A program made the position numbers and the translations under genes. Shown piece after piece: positions 45,215 to 53,853 of a stretch of DNA of 64,000 nt. A model generated the notes under the pieces. The model searched no databases. It was not told the origin of the DNA and saw nothing but the letters and a program-made list of their open reading frames with translations. This stretch comes from Marivirga atlantica (GTDB lineage: Bacteria; Bacteroidota; Bacteroidia; Cytophagales; Cyclobacteriaceae), in contig NZ_JAERQG010000001.1 of the NCBI RefSeq assembly GCF_016734805.1, positions 682,001 through 746,000 on the forward strand, given 5' to 3'. Each line of letters starts with the position of its first letter. Position 1 is the first letter of the stretch.

Positions 45215-45222
45215 TACATTTG
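45215..45222 (+). promoter_or_regulatory. -7 element of the ABC-2 transporter operon
   Basis: TACATTTG is an exact TAnnTTTG match, 23 bases before the GTG start at 45246. The upstream element is not clear (only T-rich sequence at the expected distance). Confidence 0.45.
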
Positions 45223-45245
45223 TTAGCAATTAAACTATTGTAATT

Positions 45246-46181
45246 GTGCATATACTTACTGCAGAAAACCTTAATAAAACCTTTTATCAGAATGTAGCCC
45301 TTCATGATTTGAATCTGGCTATTCCAAAACAATCAATTTATGGATTGCTAGGACCAAATGGAGCTGGTAAAAGTACTTTCATCAGAATTGTTAACCAGAT
45401 TATTGATGCTGATTCAGGCCTAATCACTATTAATGGTGAAAAACTTTCTCCAAAGCATATCGGTACTATTGGCTACTTGCCGGAAGAAAGAGGACTTTAT
45501 AAGAAGATGAAAGTTGGCGAGCAGCTTTTATACCTGGCGCAGTTAAAAGGGCTCTCGAAAAGTGATGCTAAAAAACGCATTAAAGAGTGGCTGGAAAGAT
45601 TTGAAGCGGGTGATTGGTTGGGTAAAAAAGTGGAAGATCTTTCTAAAGGTATGCAACAGAAAGTGCAGTTCATTTCTACTGTTATGCATGAGCCTGAACT
45701 GATTATTTTGGATGAACCTTTCTCAGGATTCGATCCTATAAACGCTAACCTGATTAAAGATGAAATTTTAAAGCTGCGTGAAAAAGGGTCTACCATTATT
45801 TTCAGTACACATAGAATGGAATCGGTGGAAGAGCTTTGCGACCATATTGCTTTAATCAATAAATCTGAGAAAATAATTGAAGGAGAAAAGAGCGCCATCA
45901 AAGATGAATACAAGTCGCATATTTTCAAATTAGCTTATAAAGGCAACCAGCTGGCCGATAATGGTGGCTACCAGTTACTCTCCAGTGAGCAGGATTTGAA
46001 TGGCATCCATCATGCTAAATTAAAATTGAATGAAGGTGCCAGCTCATCGGAATTACTAAGGGCAGTGCTTGGGCATGATGTAGAAATTATATCATTCCAT
46101 GAAGAAATCCCTTCAATCAGCGACATTTTCATCAAATTAGTTAAAGACAATCACCTGGAAGTAGAAGCTTCCGCACAATAA
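45246..46181 (+). CDS. ABC transporter ATP-binding protein (NatA-like), GTG start
   Basis: 311 residues. Walker A GPNGAGKST, signature LSKGMQQKVQFIS, Walker B LIILDEPFSGFDP and switch His in STHRME; the C-terminal 90 residues form the small accessory domain typical of this exporter class. The codon at 45246 is GTG; no in-frame ATG fits the conserved N-terminus ILTAENLNKTF. It forms a unit with the permease 9 bases downstream. NatAB-type pairs export sodium or other ions or lipids. Confidence 0.93.
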   Translation: MHILTAENLNKTFYQNVALHDLNLAIPKQSIYGLLGPNGAGKSTFIRIVNQIIDADSGLITINGEKLSPKHIGTIGYLPEERGLYKKMKVGEQLLYLAQLKGLSKSDAKKRIKEWLERFEAGDWLGKKVEDLSKGMQQKVQFISTVMHEPELIILDEPFSGFDPINANLIKDEILKLREKGSTIIFSTHRMESVEELCDHIALINKSEKIIEGEKSAIKDEYKSHIFKLAYKGNQLADNGGYQLLSSEQDLNGIHHAKLKLNEGASSSELLRAVLGHDVEIISFHEEIPSISDIFIKLVKDNHLEVEASAQ

Positions 46182-46190
46182 ATAAGAACC

Positions 46191-47510
46191 ATGAGCAAGA
46201 TAGGCTTAGTTATAAGAAGAGAGTTTGAAAGTAGAGTAAAGAAAAAGAGTTTTTTACTGGTAACTATATTGGTGCCGCTGATTTTTCCTGCCGTGATAGG
46301 TATTATGGTATACTTTGCCATGGAGGAGGAAAAGAGTGCAGAACAAAAGCAGGTGTATGTGGTCGATGAATCAGGCTTCGATTTTGAAAATGATCGGAAA
46401 TACGCCTTTGATAAAATGAATATGTCATTAGATGAGGCTAAGGTTATGTTCAGCGAAAGTGATGCCTATGCTTTACTCTATGTGCCTAAAATGGATATTG
46501 AGAACCCTGATGGCTTAACGCTTTATATGAAGAATAATCCTAGTCTTGATGTAAGCTCATTCTTTGAGAACATAGTCGAGTCTCAAATAAGGGATAGAAA
46601 ACTCAAGGCTTCCGGTATTACAGAGGAACAACTCGATAAGTTGAAAACAAATATCTCTTTGCGTGCTATTAACATGACAGATTCTGGAGAGGAAAAAGAA
46701 AGCAGTGCTGGCATCGCATTTGGCTTGGCTTATGCATTCAGCTTTTTAGTTTATCTATTTGTATTGATTTATGGTTCTCAGATTATGCAGGGCGTAATTG
46801 AGGAGAAGTCCAATAAAATTGTTGAGATAGTGGTAAGCTCTATCAAACCATTCCAATTGATGATTGGGAAAGTAATTGGTGTGGCGGCAGTTGGTATTGT
46901 ACAGTTTGCTATTTGGGTGGTATTGATTGGAGTGCTGTCTTCAGTGGTTTTTAGTGTTTTCAACTTAACACCTGAAGATATACAAGCAGCTCAGAATACT
47001 ATGCCTAGTTCACCTAATCAGGAATTGGTTAGTTCTTCTATGAATCCTGAAATGCTGCAAACTATGCAGGCGGTGTATGACATTCCTTATGGCTATTACA
47101 TCTCTATTTTTATTTTCTTCTTTATATCAGGCTATCTATTGTATGGTGCTTTATTTGCCGCGGTAGGTTCAGCGGTAGACAATATTTCAGATGCTCAGCA
47201 ATTCACACTGCCGGTGACTATGCCTATGATCATTGGTTTTTTAGGAACTTTCATGTTTGTGATGCGCGAGCCTGATGGTAATGTGAGTTTCTGGCTATCA
47301 ATTATACCGTTTACATCACCTGTTGCTATGATGGCCAGAGTTGCTTTTGGTGTACCAACCTGGGAGCTCATTTTAAGTATGGCACTGATGATTGCAGGTT
47401 TTGTTTTTACCATTTGGCTGGCAGGAAGAATTTACCGAATTGGTATCTTAATGCATGGCACCAAGGTGAGCTACAAAACTTTATTTAAGTGGATTAAGAC
47501 AAGTAATTAA
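46191..47510 (+). CDS. ABC-2 family transporter permease (NatB-like)
   Basis: 439 residues. One N-terminal helix (about 22-44), a large extracytoplasmic loop (about 45-170) and five or six C-terminal helices, the ABC2_membrane_3/NatB layout. The N-terminal phrase VIRREFESRVKKKSFLLVT is typical. Partner of the ATPase directly upstream. Substrate not determinable. Confidence 0.9.
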   Translation: MSKIGLVIRREFESRVKKKSFLLVTILVPLIFPAVIGIMVYFAMEEEKSAEQKQVYVVDESGFDFENDRKYAFDKMNMSLDEAKVMFSESDAYALLYVPKMDIENPDGLTLYMKNNPSLDVSSFFENIVESQIRDRKLKASGITEEQLDKLKTNISLRAINMTDSGEEKESSAGIAFGLAYAFSFLVYLFVLIYGSQIMQGVIEEKSNKIVEIVVSSIKPFQLMIGKVIGVAAVGIVQFAIWVVLIGVLSSVVFSVFNLTPEDIQAAQNTMPSSPNQELVSSSMNPEMLQTMQAVYDIPYGYYISIFIFFFISGYLLYGALFAAVGSAVDNISDAQQFTLPVTMPMIIGFLGTFMFVMREPDGNVSFWLSIIPFTSPVAMMARVAFGVPTWELILSMALMIAGFVFTIWLAGRIYRIGILMHGTKVSYKTLFKWIKTSN

Positions 47511-47512
47511 AG

Positions 47513-47537
47513 AAGGCCAGCTTTAGCTGGCTTTTTT
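47513..47537 (+). terminator. Terminator of the ABC-2 operon
   Basis: Perfect 7-bp stem GCCAGCT / AGCTGGC with a 2-base loop in this count, followed by six T. It ends at the stop codon of the convergent murF-alr gene and, with its A-rich left flank, may serve both. Confidence 0.88.
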
Positions 47538-50004
47538 ATTCACTATAAAAAACCCTCTTTACTCTGGTACTCACATTGGTGAGTATTTCATAAGGAATGG
47601 TATCAATACTTTCTGCCATGTCGAAGATAGTGGGCTTTTCGCCATATACTGTAACTACATCACCGGCATTGCAGATAATATCGGTGACATCAACCATAGT
47701 CATATCCATGCATACATTACCGATAACGGGTGCGAGTTGTCCGTTGATAAGCACTTTGCCAACACCGTTACTAAACTTTCTATCAAAACCATCGGCATAG
47801 CCAATAGCAATGGTGGCAATCTTCATGTCATTTTCTGCTAAACCTCTTCGCGCATAACCTATGCTTTCCCTTTTTTTTACATGCTTCACTTGCGAGACTA
47901 CTGTTTTTAAACTGGAAACTGTCATCAACCTGTCCTGATGCATACTTGTGGCGTCAACACCATACATACCAACACCGAGCCTCACCATGTCAAACTGAAA
48001 GTCAGGGAAACGACTGATACCCGGACTATTTAAAATATGCATTAGCGGATGGTAGTTCAAGGCCTTCTTAATAGCCTCCGCCATGTGCTTGAAGTTGAGG
48101 GCCTGTCTGGCTGAAAAACCATTATGGCGCGCTTCGTCAGATGCTGCCAGATGACTGAATATAGAAGCCACCTTAATGTGTGTGTTTTTTAGGAGTAACT
48201 CAATTAAATCGTCAATCTCTTCTGCTTCAAAACCGAGGCGGTGCATACCGGTATCCAGTTTGATATGAACTTTGGCTTTTTTGGTTAGCGGTCGGGAGTA
48301 GTTGATGAAGTCTGTTAGAATCTCGAAGCTATAAAGTTCTGGTTCGAGGTTATGTTGAAGCAGCAGATCAAAGGATTCTCTGGTAGGATTCATCACCATG
48401 ATAGGTATGTGAATTCCTCTTTCCCGAAGTGCCACACCTTCATCTGCATAAGCTACCGCCAAGTAATCGACCTGTTGAAACTGCAGCCAGTTGGCTATTT
48501 CATGACTGCCACTGCCATAAGCAAAAGCTTTTACCATTGCCATGGTTTTTACATGTGGCCTGAGTTTAGAACGATAGAAATTCAGGTTATGTGTAAGTGC
48601 ATTAAGATTAATCTCTAAAACGGTTCCATGCACTTTTTGCTCTAAGAGTTTTGCAATACGCTCGAAGCGGAAGGTTCTTGCTCCTTTTATTAAGATGACA
48701 GCTTCTTTTATTGGGTTCTCTCTAAGCGTTTCAAGAAACTCTTCGGTACTATCAAAAAAAATAGATTGCTCAGGAAATAAATCAGCGTTAGCAGAAATAT
48801 CCGGTCCAATGCCAATAAATAAATTAAGCTTTTCAGCTTTTATTCGTTCTGCAACTGACTGATATAATTCTTCTTTTTCCAGCCCTGATTCCAGCAAGTC
48901 GGATAAAATAATTACTCTTTTTTGTTGCTGCTTCTGCTGACGGAAGAACTGTAAAGCTGTATCTAATCCCACCAAGTCATTATTGTAAGAATCATCCACC
49001 AAAAAAGACTGGTGAATAGCTTGCTTTACCTCAAGCCGCATACTTACTGGTTTTAAATCGGTAAGTGCCTTTTGAATAAGTTTAGAAGGAATGCCCTCAT
49101 GCAACAGACATAAAATGCAGTGCGTAACATTTTCGAGAGATGCGTAATCCTTAAAGGGAATTTCAAAAATGTGTAGGTTCTCATTAAAGGGAAGTCTGAT
49201 GGCAGTATGGTTATCACGTTCCTCAACTTCCACAAAGTAAGAGCTTGTATTATCATCAAATGACCAGCCTATGAGGTTTTTATCCTGTATATTTTCCAAA
49301 CCGTAAAGCGCGTGAGCAATTTCAGGGTAATCCGTACAGAAAATAATGGTGGAGGCATCCTTAAATAATTTGGCCTTTTCCGAGGTTTTCTCAATTAGGT
49401 CGCTAAACCCTTCATCGTGTGCGGTACCGATATTGGTGAAGATTCCAATTTCCGGTTTAATGATAGCCTCTAAGCTTTCCATTTCTCCTTTTCGAGAAAT
49501 GCCAGCTTCAATTATAGCGTAATCATATTGATTAGAGACGGGCCATAAAGCTAGCGGAACGCCTACTTGAGAATTGTAGCTTCTTGGGCTGCGGTACACA
49601 TTATAGAAGCCTTGTAATAACTGACCGAGCCACTCTTTAGTGATGGTTTTGCCGTTGCTTCCGGTAATACTGATGAGTTTACCCTGAAAGCCTATTCTTT
49701 TTTTGGCGGCTATTTGTTGTAAAGCCAAAGTGCTATTAGGCACTTGAAGAAAATTGGCCTTCGGGAATTGCTCAACAAATTGATAAGGTGCTTCAACTAT
49801 AAAATTTCTTACTCCTTTCTGATATAACTCCTCAATAAATTGATGCCCATCATGCCTTATGCCTTTTATTGCTATAAATAGGCTTGATTTTTTGATGATG
49901 GCATTTCTGCTATCAATAAAAATATCTGTTATAGTGGTGTCAAATTTAGCTTGAAGGACGACACCAGAGGTGATTTTTTGAAGTGTTGAAAATAGCAGTT
50001 TCAA
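47536..50004 (-). CDS. murF: Bifunctional MurF ligase / alanine racemase, TTG start
   Basis: 822 residues. The N-terminal 455 or so residues are MurF (UDP-MurNAc-tripeptide:D-Ala-D-Ala ligase) with the ATP loop ITGSNGKTITKEW; the C-terminal 365 are alanine racemase with the PLP-lysine region MAMVKAFAYGSGS and VGMYGVDATS. The fusion joins supply of D-Ala with its use in peptidoglycan precursors and is characteristic of Bacteroidota. The first codon is TTG: upstream codons are CTG and then, five codons up, TAA, and no ATG occurs near the conserved N-terminus. A terminator separates it from the SPOR-like gene. Confidence 0.95.
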   Translation of the reverse strand: MKLLFSTLQKITSGVVLQAKFDTTITDIFIDSRNAIIKKSSLFIAIKGIRHDGHQFIEELYQKGVRNFIVEAPYQFVEQFPKANFLQVPNSTLALQQIAAKKRIGFQGKLISITGSNGKTITKEWLGQLLQGFYNVYRSPRSYNSQVGVPLALWPVSNQYDYAIIEAGISRKGEMESLEAIIKPEIGIFTNIGTAHDEGFSDLIEKTSEKAKLFKDASTIIFCTDYPEIAHALYGLENIQDKNLIGWSFDDNTSSYFVEVEERDNHTAIRLPFNENLHIFEIPFKDYASLENVTHCILCLLHEGIPSKLIQKALTDLKPVSMRLEVKQAIHQSFLVDDSYNNDLVGLDTALQFFRQQKQQQKRVIILSDLLESGLEKEELYQSVAERIKAEKLNLFIGIGPDISANADLFPEQSIFFDSTEEFLETLRENPIKEAVILIKGARTFRFERIAKLLEQKVHGTVLEINLNALTHNLNFYRSKLRPHVKTMAMVKAFAYGSGSHEIANWLQFQQVDYLAVAYADEGVALRERGIHIPIMVMNPTRESFDLLLQHNLEPELYSFEILTDFINYSRPLTKKAKVHIKLDTGMHRLGFEAEEIDDLIELLLKNTHIKVASIFSHLAASDEARHNGFSARQALNFKHMAEAIKKALNYHPLMHILNSPGISRFPDFQFDMVRLGVGMYGVDATSMHQDRLMTVSSLKTVVSQVKHVKKRESIGYARRGLAENDMKIATIAIGYADGFDRKFSNGVGKVLINGQLAPVIGNVCMDMTMVDVTDIICNAGDVVTVYGEKPTIFDMAESIDTIPYEILTNVSTRVKRVFYSE

Positions 50005-50020
50005 TTTCAGATAGCGTTAA

Positions 50021-50054
50021 AACAAAACAGGTGCTCCTGAAAAGAAGCACCTGT
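50021..50054 (-). terminator. Terminator of the SPOR-like gene
   Basis: Perfect 9-bp stem ACAGGTGCT / AGCACCTGT with a 10-base loop, followed on the minus strand by TTTGTTTT. Located 19 bases after the stop, upstream of murF-alr. Confidence 0.88.
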
Positions 50055-50073
50055 ATAATGAATTAAGTAAAAA

Positions 50074-50703
50074 TTAGTTAGTTGGCTTAGGTCCTAAACT
50101 TTCAAGCACCTCTTTTAACGGAACACGGGTTCCTTCTTTATAAGGTACAATCCACGCCTCTTTTACCCCCATATCTCTTAAAACTTTCTTGAATCTATCA
50201 GCTTCCCAATAATCTCTAAATCTACCAAGCGTTATGCGCTGTGCACCGTCTTCAGTAGTTTCACCGCTAAAGTTAGGGTTGTTTTTAAAGTACTCTGACA
50301 TGTCAATATTTTTGAAGGCACCTACCTGTACTTTAAACCAAACACCACTATCATCTAGCGTTATAGCCTTTTTCTGTGGCTTTTGCTCCATTTCCATTAA
50401 CTTTTTGCGAGCAGCATTGGCAGCGGCTTCAGCCTCTTTAGCAGCTTGCTGTGCTTCGGCAATCTGAGCGTTTTTGTTGCTCAATTGACCTTTCAGATTT
50501 TCTACCTGAGAGTTTAAGCTAGAAGTCTTGCTTTTAAGGCTTTCGTTTTCTTCAACTAAAGCTTTCAGCTCTTCAGGATTTTTCTTCAAATCTTTGGCTT
50601 TATTCTTCCATTCTTTGTACTCATCCTTGCTCATTTGCGCCATAGATGGTAATGTTAGCAACATGCAAATGATCAGAGCCGATAAACTGATTTTAGTTCT
50701 CAT
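50074..50703 (-). CDS. Secreted coiled-coil protein with SPOR-like C-terminal domain
   Basis: 209 residues. A signal peptide (about 1-22, ends PSMA), then a long coiled coil (about 40-110; ENESLKSKTSSLNSQVENL, an Ala-rich stretch) and a C-terminal domain with VWFKVQVGAFKNID and RITLGRFRDYWEADRFKKV, the pattern of SPOR domains that bind denuded peptidoglycan. Start set at the ATG at 50703; the frame upstream begins at a TTG and would add a charged extension. Likely a periplasmic wall-associated protein. Single-gene unit. Confidence 0.8.
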   Translation of the reverse strand: MRTKISLSALIICMLLTLPSMAQMSKDEYKEWKNKAKDLKKNPEELKALVEENESLKSKTSSLNSQVENLKGQLSNKNAQIAEAQQAAKEAEAAANAARKKLMEMEQKPQKKAITLDDSGVWFKVQVGAFKNIDMSEYFKNNPNFSGETTEDGAQRITLGRFRDYWEADRFKKVLRDMGVKEAWIVPYKEGTRVPLKEVLESLGPKPTN

Positions 50704-50796
50704 GTGTATTTGTTTAACGTTTGTCAATCAGTGATGAATCTCACAAACTAGAAATCATTACTGTACGAATAATTGTTTAATTCTAAATTAATTAGC

Positions 50797-50829
50797 CTAA
50801 AGTACGAAATTTACTGTATTAAAGACAAA
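50797..50829 (-). promoter_or_regulatory. Candidate promoter of the SPOR-like gene
   Basis: On the minus strand TTTG (50826-50829), 21 bases, then TACTTTAG (50797-50804), a 7 of 8 match to TAnnTTTG. The leader to the ATG at 50703 would be about 90 bases. Confidence 0.4.
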
Positions 50830-50841
50830 TAATACTATTTT

Positions 50842-52239
50842 TTAGTTTTTTAGGGAGCCTGTCATCTCTTCTGGTCTTACCCATTCATCAAATTCTTCAG
50901 CAGTTAAATAGCCCAGATTAACCGCCTCATCTTTTAATCTTGTGCCATTTTCGTGAGCTGTTTTGGCTATTTTAGCTGCTTTCTCATAACCTATTTTGGT
51001 ATTCAAAGCAGTAACCAGCATCAATGAATTGTCAAGGTGCTCCTGTATTCTTGCCTTATTTGGTTCAATGCCTACAGCACAGTTTTCATCAAATGAAACG
51101 CATGCATCTCCAATTAGTCTTGCGGATTGCAAGAAATTTGCTGCCATCACTGGTTTGAAAACATTTAATTCATATTGGCCTTGTGTACCACCTACAGTAA
51201 TGGCTACATCATTACCCATCACTTGTGCGCATACCATGGTTAGGGCTTCGCATTGCGTAGGATTAACTTTACCTGGCATTATAGAAGAACCTGGTTCATT
51301 AGCAGGTATAATTATTTCACCTATACCTGAACGAGGTCCTGAAGCCAGCATTCTAATATCATTGCCAATTTTGTTAAGCGACACAGCTATTTGTTTTAAC
51401 GCTCCGTGTGATTCAACAATGGCATCATGTGCAGCAAGTGCTTCAAATTTGTTTTCAGCTGTTTTAAATGGTAGTCCGGTAAATTCAGCAATTTTTTCTG
51501 CAACCAATTCGGCATATCCTTCAGGGGTGTTAATACCTGTACCAACAGCAGTACCTCCCAAAGCGATTTCAGATAAATGCTCTAGCGTATTTTTTAAAGC
51601 TTTTAAGCCATGATTTAGTTGAGATACATAGCCGGAAAATTCTTGGCCTAAAGTTAGAGGAGTAGCATCCATTAAGTGCGTACGACCAATTTTTACCACT
51701 TTCTCGAAGTCTTTTGACTTTTTAGCAAGCGTGTCTCTCAATTGCTCAATACCTGGAATGGTGTTTTCCAATACCATTTTGTAACAGGCTATATGCATAC
51801 CTGTAGGAAAAGTATCATTTGAGGATTGTGATTTGTTCACATCATCATTAGGATGAATCAGACGCTCTTCGCCAATTTTCTTTCCCCCAATTTCCTGAGC
51901 GCGGTTGGCTACCACCTCATTAACATTCATGTTGGATTGTGTACCCGAACCAGTTTGCCATATCACTAAAGGAAACTGATCATCATGTTTACCTTCCAAT
52001 ATTTCATCACAAACTTTAGAGATAAGTTCTTTTTTGTCATCAGAAAGCACTCCGAGCTGATTGTTGGTATGAGCTGCAGCCTTTTTTAAATAGGCAAATC
52101 CTTTAACAATTTCTAACGGCATACTAGCCTCAGGACCAATTTTAAAATTATTTCTACTTCGCTCTGTTTGAGCTCCCCAATATTTGTCAGCGGGCACTTT
52201 TACATCGCCCATTGTATCTTTTTCAATTCTGTATTCCAT
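50842..52239 (-). CDS. fumC: Class II fumarate hydratase
   Basis: 465 residues, standard length. The superfamily signature [15 protein letters not shown] is intact, as are [17 protein letters not shown] and [16 protein letters not shown]. It interconverts fumarate and malate in the TCA cycle; the class II enzyme is iron-independent and homotetrameric. It is a single-gene unit, divergent from the 54-residue ORF and the imelysin locus. A 205-codon open frame on the opposite strand is a shadow of its codon usage. Confidence 0.98.
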   Translation of the reverse strand: MEYRIEKDTMGDVKVPADKYWGAQTERSRNNFKIGPEASMPLEIVKGFAYLKKAAAHTNNQLGVLSDDKKELISKVCDEILEGKHDDQFPLVIWQTGSGTQSNMNVNEVVANRAQEIGGKKIGEERLIHPNDDVNKSQSSNDTFPTGMHIACYKMVLENTIPGIEQLRDTLAKKSKDFEKVVKIGRTHLMDATPLTLGQEFSGYVSQLNHGLKALKNTLEHLSEIALGGTAVGTGINTPEGYAELVAEKIAEFTGLPFKTAENKFEALAAHDAIVESHGALKQIAVSLNKIGNDIRMLASGPRSGIGEIIIPANEPGSSIMPGKVNPTQCEALTMVCAQVMGNDVAITVGGTQGQYELNVFKPVMAANFLQSARLIGDACVSFDENCAVGIEPNKARIQEHLDNSLMLVTALNTKIGYEKAAKIAKTAHENGTRLKDEAVNLGYLTAEEFDEWVRPEEMTGSLKN

Positions 52240-52363
52240 AGTGTCTTATTTTGAGTCGTAAAAATATCAATTAATAGTACCTAATGCCAACAAGCGAAAC
52301 CCAAAATTGTGATATTATTATTTCAAGTAAAATTGAAATATATTAATATATAATATCATCTAA

Positions 52364-52394
52364 TTGATAATTAGATAAAGTTTTATTACCTTTG
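52364..52394 (+). promoter_or_regulatory. Strong Bacteroidota-type promoter of the 54-residue ORF
   Basis: TTG at 52364-52366, a 20-base spacer, then TACCTTTG at 52387-52394, an exact TAnnTTTG. The predicted start of transcription near 52400 gives a leader of about 17 bases before the ATG at 52418. Confidence 0.75.
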
Positions 52395-52417
52395 CAGCGT
52401 AGAAATGTAATTGGGTT

Positions 52418-52582
52418 ATGATGCAGAGATACAAAAGAATGATTTTAAGTTTATTGATGATTACCTTTTGCATTATTTCATTGGCATATTGTAATGAAAT
52501 AAAGAATGGGGAAAGGGTAAATACTATGGCTACCAAACAGCTGCCGGTAACAACTTCTTCGAGTTTTGCTGCACATCCGTAA
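52418..52582 (+). CDS. 54-residue secreted or membrane-anchored small protein, unknown
   Basis: ATG to TAA, 54 residues. A basic start (MMQRYKRM), a hydrophobic core (ILSLLMITFCIISLAYC) and a polar tail ending SSSFAAHP. The hydrophobic part could be a signal peptide or single helix; Cys25 sits where a lipobox Cys would, though the Tyr before it is unusual for lipidation. It has a consensus promoter directly upstream and a strong terminator 29 bases after the stop, so it is expressed as its own transcript of roughly 240 bases. It could encode a real small protein, a leader peptide or partly serve as a regulatory RNA. It precedes the DUF4856-imelysin operon on the same strand. Confidence 0.6.
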   Translation: MMQRYKRMILSLLMITFCIISLAYCNEIKNGERVNTMATKQLPVTTSSSFAAHP

Positions 52583-52610
52583 GTTTATAAAGCCAGGCAA
52601 AATCTGTTTA

Positions 52611-52637
52611 AGAGCATTTTTAGATGCTCTTTTTTTA
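52611..52637 (+). terminator. Terminator of the 54-residue ORF
   Basis: Perfect 7-bp stem AGAGCAT / ATGCTCT with a 6-base loop and seven T. It separates the small transcript from the downstream operon promoter. Confidence 0.92.
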
Positions 52638-52663
52638 TGCGCTAATGCTTCTTAATAAGAATT

Positions 52664-52742
52664 AATCTAAATAAATATAGATCTTATTTGTATCTAATCT
52701 AAATAGAGATTAGTTTTGCGCTATCTAAAATCAATCTAAATA
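52664..52742 (+). promoter_or_regulatory. Repeat array of ATCTAAA motifs, candidate operator
   Basis: AATCTAAATA occurs three times in the same orientation (52664-52673, 52696-52705, 52733-52742), with a further ATCTAAA at 52723. At 52694-52713 the sequence CTAATCT-AAATAG-AGATTAG is a perfect 7-6-7 inverted repeat lying between the -33 and -7 elements and running into the latter. The first copy also pairs with TAGAT at 52678. This is the layout of a repressor site; the factor is unknown (Fur- or DtxR-type regulation is only a guess from the genes). Confidence 0.6.
52687..52718 (+). promoter_or_regulatory. Promoter of the DUF4856-imelysin-HTTM-receptor operon
   Basis: TTTG at 52687-52690, a 20-base spacer, then TAGTTTTG at 52711-52718, an exact TAnnTTTG. 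The ATG of the first gene follows 38 bases later. The spacer holds a perfect dyad. Confidence 0.75.
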
Positions 52743-52756
52743 AAAATATACCCTTA

Positions 52757-53851
52757 ATGATTACAAGAAAGTTTTCTTTAGCATGCTTAGTAGCACTTTT
52801 TAGCTCTTTATTAATCACCTCATGTGATGACACAACTGAAGACACCTCATATAATATTCCTGAGAATTATGAATTCGAGAATGTAGACTATTCCGGTCAG
52901 GAAACAAGAATAGCCATGTTAGCTGAATTGTCAGCTTATGCTAAAACTTCTAATAATGGTGAAGTAGTTAGCGCTGCTGAGATGCAGGCAATGTTTGAAA
53001 ACTCAAACGCACCATTTGCTGATGAGGCCTTAAATGCGTCTTCAAAAAATTTGAAAAGTAAGACATTTGAATTAGATCAGGAATTGATCGAGTCATATTT
53101 CCAAAAGCTTGAAACGGCTACTCAAACTGCCGCAATTACAGGAAGTAATGGAACACCCGGTTTAGTAAGCTCAAATGATGGAGCAAAAACTTATTTCTTT
53201 GACGAGAATGGTTATGAATATGCTCAACTTATCGAGAAAGGCTTGATGGGAGCTTGTTTCTACTATCAAACCTTAGGCGTGTACTTAACGCCAGTGAAAA
53301 TTGGTGAGACAGTTGATAATACGGAAGTTGAAGAAGGTAAAGGTACAGCTATGGAGCATCATTGGGATGAAGCTTTCGGTTACCTTTCTTTACCAACCAA
53401 CTATCCCAACTCAGATGCTTCGTTAAATTTTTGGGCCAAATATATCGATGGCCGCCAATCGGATTTAAATGTAGGTACTAAATTGATGAATGCTTTTATT
53501 AAAGGTAGAGCAGCAATAAGTGCAGGCGATATGAGAACAAAGGCCGAGGCCACTGCTGAAATCTATACTGAATTTGAAATTGTAGCAGCTGCAACGGGTA
53601 TCCATTATATAAATGCCGCTTTAACAGCTTATACGGACGATGCCATAAGAAACTATACCCTATCTGAAGCATGGGCTTTCATTAATGCGTTACAATACAA
53701 CCCTAATAAAACATTAAGCACCGCTGAAGTTGTTGAAATCAGAGATATGCTTGGTGATAATTTCTACACTGTTTCAAGAGCTGATTTAGAAGCAGCAAAA
53801 GTGGAATTAGCAACAGCTTTTAATTTAACTGAAATAGCAGATACTTTATAA
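52757..53851 (+). CDS. DUF4856 lipoprotein
   Basis: 364 residues. Lipoprotein signal with lipobox LITSC (Cys23). The mature part matches DUF4856: MLAELSAYAKTS near 54, YEYAQLIEKGLMGACFYYQ near 154, the His-rich MEHHWDEAFGYLSLP (His201, His202) and TLSEAWAFINALQYNPNK near 300. The HHWDEAF segment could bind a metal, but no function has been shown. It is the first gene of an operon whose next member is an imelysin-family lipoprotein, 2 bases away. Likely outer-membrane-attached, periplasmic. Confidence 0.85.
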   Translation: MITRKFSLACLVALFSSLLITSCDDTTEDTSYNIPENYEFENVDYSGQETRIAMLAELSAYAKTSNNGEVVSAAEMQAMFENSNAPFADEALNASSKNLKSKTFELDQELIESYFQKLETATQTAAITGSNGTPGLVSSNDGAKTYFFDENGYEYAQLIEKGLMGACFYYQTLGVYLTPVKIGETVDNTEVEEGKGTAMEHHWDEAFGYLSLPTNYPNSDASLNFWAKYIDGRQSDLNVGTKLMNAFIKGRAAISAGDMRTKAEATAEIYTEFEIVAAATGIHYINAALTAYTDDAIRNYTLSEAWAFINALQYNPNKTLSTAEVVEIRDMLGDNFYTVSRADLEAAKVELATAFNLTEIADTL

Positions 53852-53853
53852 TA

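Noticed and set aside
45497-45928. 143-codon minus-strand frame inside the ABC ATPase gene
   Set aside because: Antisense to the Walker and signature motifs of a clear ATPase; no independent support.
50996-51613. 205-codon open frame on the plus strand inside fumC
   Set aside because: It is fully antisense to a clear fumC; the translation is low-complexity and Ser/Ala/Pro-rich, has no family match, and follows the codon pattern of the real gene.
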